NCBI RefSeq assembly: GCF_033100395.1
Contig: NZ_JAWLVJ010000005.1
Location: 124,001 to 188,000, forward strand
DNA: 64,000 nt
Direction: 5' to 3'
From: Terasakiella sp033100395
GTDB lineage: Bacteria > Pseudomonadota > Alphaproteobacteria > Rhodospirillales > Terasakiellaceae
The stretch's first letter is position 1. Every line of letters begins with the position of its first letter. A program made the position numbers and the translations under genes. Below, one piece after another: positions 59,519 through 64,000 of the stretch. The notes beneath the pieces are model-generated. The model saw nothing but the letters and a program-made list of their open reading frames with translations. It had not been told where the DNA came from and did no database searches.

Positions 59519-60655
59519 ATGACTGTCGCCGATGAAGAAGGTGAAGATCTCGCTGCGGAATGGGAAGCTGCCCTTGGTGATGATGACGATGGCGGTGAAG
59601 ATGACGATCTCGCAGCAGAATGGGAGTCCATGGTCGGGGACGACGATGGCGGTGCCGGTGCCGATTTACTTGGCGCGGTCGGTGGTCGTGAATCCACGCG
59701 TGTTCTAAACCAGGACGAGATTGACAGCCTTCTCGGTTTTGATGAAGATCATGACGAAGATGGTGGGCAAAGCGGTATCCAGGCGATCCTGAACTCCGCC
59801 CTTGTTTCCTATGAGCGTCTGCCTATGCTCGAGGTTGTCTTTGACCGCCTCGTTCGTATGATGTCCACCTCCATGCGTAACTTCACATCGGACAACGTGG
59901 AAGTTTCGCTGGATAACATTGTATCCATCCGTTTCGGTGACTATCTTAACTCTATCCCGCTGCCTGCAATGCTGGGCGTATTTAAGGCGGAAGAGTGGGA
60001 TAACTACGGTCTTCTGACCATCGACAGTTCCATGATTTATTCGATCGTTGACGTTCTGTTGGGTGGTCGCCGTGGTACGGCTGCCATGCGGATTGAGGGA
60101 CGTCCCTATACCACCATTGAACGGAACCTGGTTGAACGGATGGTTCATGTGGTGTTGAACGATTTGTCTGCTGCCTTTGATCCCCTGTCGCCTGTCACTT
60201 TCCGGTTTGACCGACTGGAAACCAACCCGCGCTTTGCGACGATTTCGCGCCCGAGTAACGCCGCGATTGTTGCCAAGCTTCGGATTGATATGGAAGACCG
60301 TGGTGGTCGTGTGGAAATGCTGTTGCCCTATGCGACACTGGAACCTGTTCGTGAACTTCTCTTGCAGATGTTCATGGGTGAGAAGTTTGGTCGTGACAGT
60401 ATTTGGGAAACTCACCTGGCGCGTGAACTTTGGCAGACCGATGTAGATCTGGAAGCTGTGCTGGACGAACAATATATGGAACTGACTGATATTATTAATC
60501 TGAAAATCGGTTCACAGATTATGTTTAATGCGACACCGGATTCCGATATTGAAATTCGTTGTGGCGGTGTTTCCATGTATACTGGTAAGATGGGCCGTAA
60601 GGGCCAGAATATCGCCGTCCGCATTGACGACGAAATAACCAAGCAGAAAGGATAA
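59519..60655 (+). CDS. fliM: Flagellar motor switch protein FliM
   Basis: 378 residues. The CheY-binding motif NQDEIDSLL lies at 64-72, unusually far in. Before it are two near-identical acidic units, DLAAEWEAALGDDDD at 10-24 and DLAAEWESMVGDDD at 30-43. The middle domain has VSLDNIVSIRFGDYLNSIPLPAMLGVFKAEEW and the C-terminal SpoA domain ends with DSDIEIRCGGVSMYTGKMGRKGQNIAVRI. AAGGACAGGG precedes the ATG. Part of the C-ring that switches rotation. Confidence 0.95.
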   Translation: MTVADEEGEDLAAEWEAALGDDDDGGEDDDLAAEWESMVGDDDGGAGADLLGAVGGRESTRVLNQDEIDSLLGFDEDHDEDGGQSGIQAILNSALVSYERLPMLEVVFDRLVRMMSTSMRNFTSDNVEVSLDNIVSIRFGDYLNSIPLPAMLGVFKAEEWDNYGLLTIDSSMIYSIVDVLLGGRRGTAAMRIEGRPYTTIERNLVERMVHVVLNDLSAAFDPLSPVTFRFDRLETNPRFATISRPSNAAIVAKLRIDMEDRGGRVEMLLPYATLEPVRELLLQMFMGEKFGRDSIWETHLARELWQTDVDLEAVLDEQYMELTDIINLKIGSQIMFNATPDSDIEIRCGGVSMYTGKMGRKGQNIAVRIDDEITKQKG

Positions 60656-60660
60656 GGACG

Positions 60661-61176
60661 TTGCCGTTTGCTTTGATCTTGGACATGCTGATTGCGATCC
60701 TTTTGATCGCCACCATTGCCTATGCGGTAATGCTTAATCGTCGCTTGTCAGAGCTGCGAAAGGATCAGTCTGAACTGGAGCAGCTTGCCCAAAGCTTTAA
60801 CGACGCGACCATCCGTGCGGAAGAAAGCATTCACAAGCTCACTGGATCTGCTGATGAGATGAAACGCGATGTGCAGGATACGCTCAAAAAGGCTGAAAAT
60901 CTGCGCGATGATCTTAACTTCCTAATCGACCGGGCGGGGACGTCCGCCGACAAGCTCGAAGAACAAGTGCGCAATAATCGTCCGGAACCTCCTGCATATG
61001 CTGGTAAAAAAGTAAAAGATACCGTTGCCTCGCCAGAGCCAAAAGCTCAGCCAAAGGTGCAACAGCCGCAGGCTGCCCCTGTTCAGAAAGAAACAGCACA
61101 GCCCGTTGAAGATGATTTCAAGCCAAAGACAGACGCAGAACGCGAACTGCTCAAGGCGCTTGAGTCTGTACGCTAA
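60661..61176 (+). CDS. DUF6468-type membrane protein of alphaproteobacterial flagellar operons
   Basis: 171 residues from a TTG at 60661 (AAGGA upstream); an ATG nine codons in is possible. One N-terminal membrane segment (about 8-26, MLIAILLIATIAYAVML), then a long coiled coil (RRLSELRKDQSELEQLAQSF to VRN at about 30-110) and a Pro/Ala/Gln-rich tail. The position between fliM and motE is conserved in alphaproteobacteria. The role is unknown; a motor accessory protein is likely. Confidence 0.7.
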   Translation: MPFALILDMLIAILLIATIAYAVMLNRRLSELRKDQSELEQLAQSFNDATIRAEESIHKLTGSADEMKRDVQDTLKKAENLRDDLNFLIDRAGTSADKLEEQVRNNRPEPPAYAGKKVKDTVASPEPKAQPKVQQPQAAPVQKETAQPVEDDFKPKTDAERELLKALESVR

Positions 61177-61194
61177 GTCGACAGGAGAAGAACC

Positions 61195-61980
61195 ATGATG
61201 GCCACCTTAACAAGATTACGTGTTTTGCCCGTAACCATCTTTGTTGCGTTCTTTTTACTGACGTTTAAAATTGGCTCCATCTGGACAGGGGTCGGCGACT
61301 GGATGGACGGTGTGTCCGTAACCCAGGCCGAAGCGGAACAGGCAGAAGGCGCGCTGCGTCCGAAATCTGCAAAAGAAATTCTGGAAAAACGTCATCCTTC
61401 ACCGCCCAAGGTGTTTGAACTGGCACAGGCCAATACGGATGAATTAAGTGAAGAAGAAAAAGCCGCCATTGCGGAAGAAGAAGCTGCGATTGAAGCAGAA
61501 GAAGCGGCTGAAGCTGCTGACGAAAGCTTCTCTGATGATCCGACATTCTATACGCAAGCTGAAGTGGATCTGCTGCAAAAACTGGCAGAACGTCGTGAAG
61601 AGATTGAGGCCCAGGCCCGTGAACTGGATGTGCGCGAGAATCTTTTAAAGGCAGCCGAAGCGCGGATTGATAAAAAAGTACAATCGCTGAAAGCCCTGCA
61701 ACGCACCATTGAAGACAGCATGGTCAAATATGATGAAGAACAGGAAGCCAAGCTTGTCAGTCTGGTTAAAATTTATGAAAATATGAAGCCGAAGGATGCG
61801 GGACGAATCTTTGAAGAACTTGAGATGAACGTCCTTTTGGAAGTGGCTGAAAAAATGAATAAACGTCGCCTTGCACCGATTTTGGCAAAAATGGCACCGA
61901 AAAAAGCACGTGACGTGACTGAAGAATTGTTCCGTTTACGCAGTTTGCCCAAGCCGGGAGAACTCGCAGTTGGACAATAA
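61195..61980 (+). CDS. motE: Motor chaperone-like protein MotE
   Basis: 261 residues. N-terminal membrane segment at about 10-27 (VLPVTIFVAFFLLTFKIG), acidic coiled coil with repeated EEEKAAIAEEEAAIEAEEAAEAA, second helix EIEAQARELDVRENLLKAAEARIDKKVQSL, and the C-terminal MgtE_N-like domain KIYENMKPKDAGRIFEELEMNVLLEVAEKMNKRRLAPILAKM. In rhizobia MotE stabilises the periplasmic motor protein MotC. An ATG one codon later is equally likely as start. Confidence 0.85.
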   Translation: MMATLTRLRVLPVTIFVAFFLLTFKIGSIWTGVGDWMDGVSVTQAEAEQAEGALRPKSAKEILEKRHPSPPKVFELAQANTDELSEEEKAAIAEEEAAIEAEEAAEAADESFSDDPTFYTQAEVDLLQKLAERREEIEAQARELDVRENLLKAAEARIDKKVQSLKALQRTIEDSMVKYDEEQEAKLVSLVKIYENMKPKDAGRIFEELEMNVLLEVAEKMNKRRLAPILAKMAPKKARDVTEELFRLRSLPKPGELAVGQ

Positions 61981-62155
61981 GTACGAAAAGTAAGCGTGAT
62001 TCAAAAAAAAATGCACTAAGGCGTTGGTTTCTCTTTTAAAAGGCTTGCGTCCTGCGCTATGCTCAAGTACTAAATTTATATAGGCCTTTTTGAAGTTGCC
62101 ACTTTTTAAAGGTCTCGCCGATTAAAAAATATTTCTTCTGGGAGTGGAGTTCTAA

Positions 62156-62542
62156 ATGGCTGTCGATCCTAATATGCCCATCCTGATCGTGGATGACTAT
62201 AAAACAATGTTGCGTATCATCCGCAACCTTCTTCGCCAGTTGGGTTTCACCAACATCGATGAAGCAACAGATGGTAGCCAGGCTTTGCAAAAGCTTCGCC
62301 AAGCAAACTTCGATCTGATCATTTCAGACTGGAACATGGAGCCAATGACTGGTCTTCAGTTGCTGCGTGAAGTACGTGCGGATGCCAAGCTGAAACACAT
62401 TCCGTTCATTATGGTGACTGCGGAAAGTAAATCTGAAAACGTTATTGCGGCGAAAGAAGCCGGTGTATCCAACTACATCGTGAAGCCGTTTAACGCAGAA
62501 ACGCTTAAAGGCAAGATGGTCAGTGTAATCGGTGACTTCTAA
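62156..62542 (+). CDS. cheY: Chemotaxis response regulator CheY
   Basis: 128 residues, one receiver domain. D13 and D14 bind Mg, D58 is the phosphorylation site (LIISDWNMEPMTG), T88 (MVTAE) and K110 (IVKPF) complete the active site. WNMEPMTGLQLL and the high conservation agree with CheY3-type regulators. GGGAG precedes the ATG. With CheZ next and the FliM switch upstream it forms the motor-control end of the pathway. Confidence 0.95.
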   Translation: MAVDPNMPILIVDDYKTMLRIIRNLLRQLGFTNIDEATDGSQALQKLRQANFDLIISDWNMEPMTGLQLLREVRADAKLKHIPFIMVTAESKSENVIAAKEAGVSNYIVKPFNAETLKGKMVSVIGDF

Positions 62543-62583
62543 GTTTTCCGACATCTAACGTTTTTTGAACTCGGGGAGCTTTC

Positions 62584-63246
62584 ATGTCAGCGAATACCAA
62601 GGTTGATCCGGACTTGACGGCGCGATTGGATGAATTGCGCGATACTTATGGCGATACTGTCAAAGTAGAAGATGTTGTGGATGTGGTGGATAGCCTCATG
62701 TCTACAATGAAGGGGGATGTCACCTCGGCTGATATGGAGCTCTATACCGAGCTTGAATCACTTGCCACCTATATTCATTCTGCCAAGGCAGAGATCGCGC
62801 AGTTACGTCCTGATGATGTGAAAGATAAATATCTCACATCCGCCAGTGACGAACTGGATGCGATTGTTGAAGCCACAGCGGATGCGACAAACAGCATCAT
62901 GGATGCAACCGAACTGGTTGAGAATGTGATGGGTGAGGTGGAGCAGGAAGTCAGCGACAAGCTGATGGAGGCCACCACCAAAATTTATGAAGCCTGTACC
63001 TTTCAGGACATTACCGGACAGCGCATTACCAAGGTTGTAACAGCCTTGCAGCATATCGAAGAAAAAATCGATGCGCTGGTGGATGCGTTTGGTTCTGAGA
63101 TTGAAAAGTTCAAGGCAGAGAATCCTGAGCCTGAAGACGACGGTCCAAAAGAAATCACAGATGAAGATTTGCTTGAAGGCCCACAACTGGACGGTCAGGG
63201 CAAAAGTCAGGAAGATATTGACGCACTGTTAGCCAGTTTCGATTAA
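62584..63246 (+). CDS. cheZ: CheY-phosphate phosphatase CheZ
   Basis: 220 residues. The catalytic segment FQDITGQRITKVV at 140-152 has D142 and Q146, matching Asp143/Gln147 of E. coli CheZ. The long antiparallel helices before it and the acidic linker (about 176-200) are typical. The C-terminal SQEDIDALLASFD resembles the CheY-binding tail and also the FliM motif NQDEIDSLL in this window. Dephosphorylates CheY-P at or near the motor. Confidence 0.9.
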   Translation: MSANTKVDPDLTARLDELRDTYGDTVKVEDVVDVVDSLMSTMKGDVTSADMELYTELESLATYIHSAKAEIAQLRPDDVKDKYLTSASDELDAIVEATADATNSIMDATELVENVMGEVEQEVSDKLMEATTKIYEACTFQDITGQRITKVVTALQHIEEKIDALVDAFGSEIEKFKAENPEPEDDGPKEITDEDLLEGPQLDGQGKSQEDIDALLASFD

Positions 63247-63262
63247 CAACAGTTAAAAAGCG

Positions 63263-64000
63263 ATGGACCGGATTCAGGTAGACTTTGGCGGGGGGGATAG
63301 ACCCGCGAGTGACCCCAGTCGCACGATTACGCTTTTTTTGTCGCTTTATCTTCTCATCCTTGCTTTCTTTATTTTGCTCGTCAGCATTTCTTCCACCGAA
63401 GAAGTGAAATCCAAAGCGTTGATGGAAAGTTTGTCATCGACCTTTTCCTCTGTCTTGCCTCCGCGTATGGACCTGCGTGATTTCAACGCAACCACAGGGG
63501 AGTTTCTGGCGGCTGATGAATTCCAAAGACAGGTCACGGGATTATTTTCCACCGTCATCGGTGTGGTGAAGGTGGAGGCCATTCAACCCGGCCGCCTGAT
63601 GCGCGTGGAACTAGACGCTAATGGTTTGTTTGAATTGGAAAAGGCGGTGGTGCGCGAAGGTCAGGCTGGCTTTGTTGACCGCCTTGTTGCTGCCCTTAGT
63701 GCTAATCCCCCAGGTCTTCGTTTTGAAATGGAATTTGTTGTTTCCACCCCCTGGTCAGAAGATATGACCCTGCCGGATAAACAAGACCTGGCGATTGAAC
63801 GCGCAGGTGCTTTTGCCCGGGAACTGTTAACGCGGGGTGCCCCACCGGGCACAGTGTCCATCGGTTTAAAAGGTGGCGACAACACGACGGTGGAAATCTG
63901 GTTCCATATCCGGGGGCTGGAAGAAAACCGTATCCGATTTGAAGAATCTCCTTTGATCAAGGTCGAAAAGCCAAAGTCTGTGGCTCCAGTTCAGGCTACC
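63263..64000 (+). CDS. MotB/OmpA-like motor protein, N-terminal part (cut by window edge)
   Basis: 246 codons from the ATG at 63263, open to the end of the window. One membrane segment at about 24-43 (ITLFLSLYLLILAFFILLVSI), placed like that of MotB, then a periplasmic part with LLTRGAPPGTVSIGLKGGDNTTVEIWFHIRGLEENRI. The usual MotB plug motif and PG-binding loop lie outside or are not recognisable. Its position after cheZ is typical of alphaproteobacterial flagellar operons. It may be the second motor protein or a MotB-like accessory. Confidence 0.65.
   Translation, partial: MDRIQVDFGGGDRPASDPSRTITLFLSLYLLILAFFILLVSISSTEEVKSKALMESLSSTFSSVLPPRMDLRDFNATTGEFLAADEFQRQVTGLFSTVIGVVKVEAIQPGRLMRVELDANGLFELEKAVVREGQAGFVDRLVAALSANPPGLRFEMEFVVSTPWSEDMTLPDKQDLAIERAGAFARELLTRGAPPGTVSIGLKGGDNTTVEIWFHIRGLEENRIRFEESPLIKVEKPKSVAPVQAT

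Noticed and set aside
1..64000. CRISPR arrays, insertion sequences, prophage or rRNA genes
   Set aside because: I found no regular spacer-repeat pattern, transposase, phage structural gene or rRNA sequence by eye.

Overview
The window looks like the chromosome of a motile alphaproteobacterium, probably a Rhodospirillales-type marine or freshwater genus such as a Terasakiella, Thalassospira or Magnetospirillum relative. This genus-level guess is inference. It rests on alphaproteobacterial flagellar markers (FlaF, FlbT, FliX, MotE, a DUF6468-type protein between fliM and motE, single-cysteine DksA). The window is essentially one large flagellar locus with a glycan-biosynthesis island inside it. 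I saw no insertion sequence, CRISPR array, rRNA or complete tRNA.

Layout. 1-3.6 kb: fliK-flgD-flgE (minus strand), the hook operon. 3.9-5.5 kb: a sulfotransferase-like gene and a flagellin-like orphan. 5.5-6.6 kb: pseG. 6.7-22.1 kb: thirteen plus-strand genes plus phytanoyl-CoA-type dioxygenase, encoding a sugar-nucleotide pathway with two separate two-subunit thiamine-diphosphate enzymes, a GHMP sugar kinase, four SDR proteins, an aldo/keto reductase with an extra domain, a B12-type radical SAM protein and methyltransferases. 22.1-23.4 kb: RmlC-like epimerase and nucleotidyltransferase. 23.4-33.2 kb: FlaF paralogue, OGT-like and Maf-like glycosyltransferases, flagellin, and further glycosyltransferases. 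33.3-39.5 kb: pseI, flbT, pseF, pseB, flaF, pseH. 39.5-47.5 kb: flgL, flgK, flgN-like, flgJ-like, flgI and a second FlgE-like gene. 49-51.3 kb: fliX, dksA, pseC. 51.3-54.7 kb: an SMP-30-like protein, an XRE regulator, and a split PAS sensor/chemoreceptor pair. 55.1-58.5 kb: flgF-flgG-flgA-flgH. 58.9-64 kb: fliL-fliM-DUF6468-motE-cheY-cheZ and the start of a MotB-like gene.

How it fits together. All six pseudaminic acid genes (pseB, C, H, G, I, F) are present but scattered among flagellar genes. With Maf- and OGT-like transferases beside flagellin they form a plausible flagellin glycosylation system. The 15-kb island has the composition expected for an unusual, possibly two-carbon-branched, sugar, and may feed the same or another surface glycan.

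Regulation. I read four sigma-54 promoters (TGGCA-N-TTGC type) in front of fliK, flgI, flgF and the second flgE. Three of them have a GGCA-N5-TGCC box centred 126-131 bp upstream of the predicted start, as expected for an enhancer-binding activator such as FlbD. The FlbD partner FliX is encoded in the window. A second box overlaps a possible fliL promoter.
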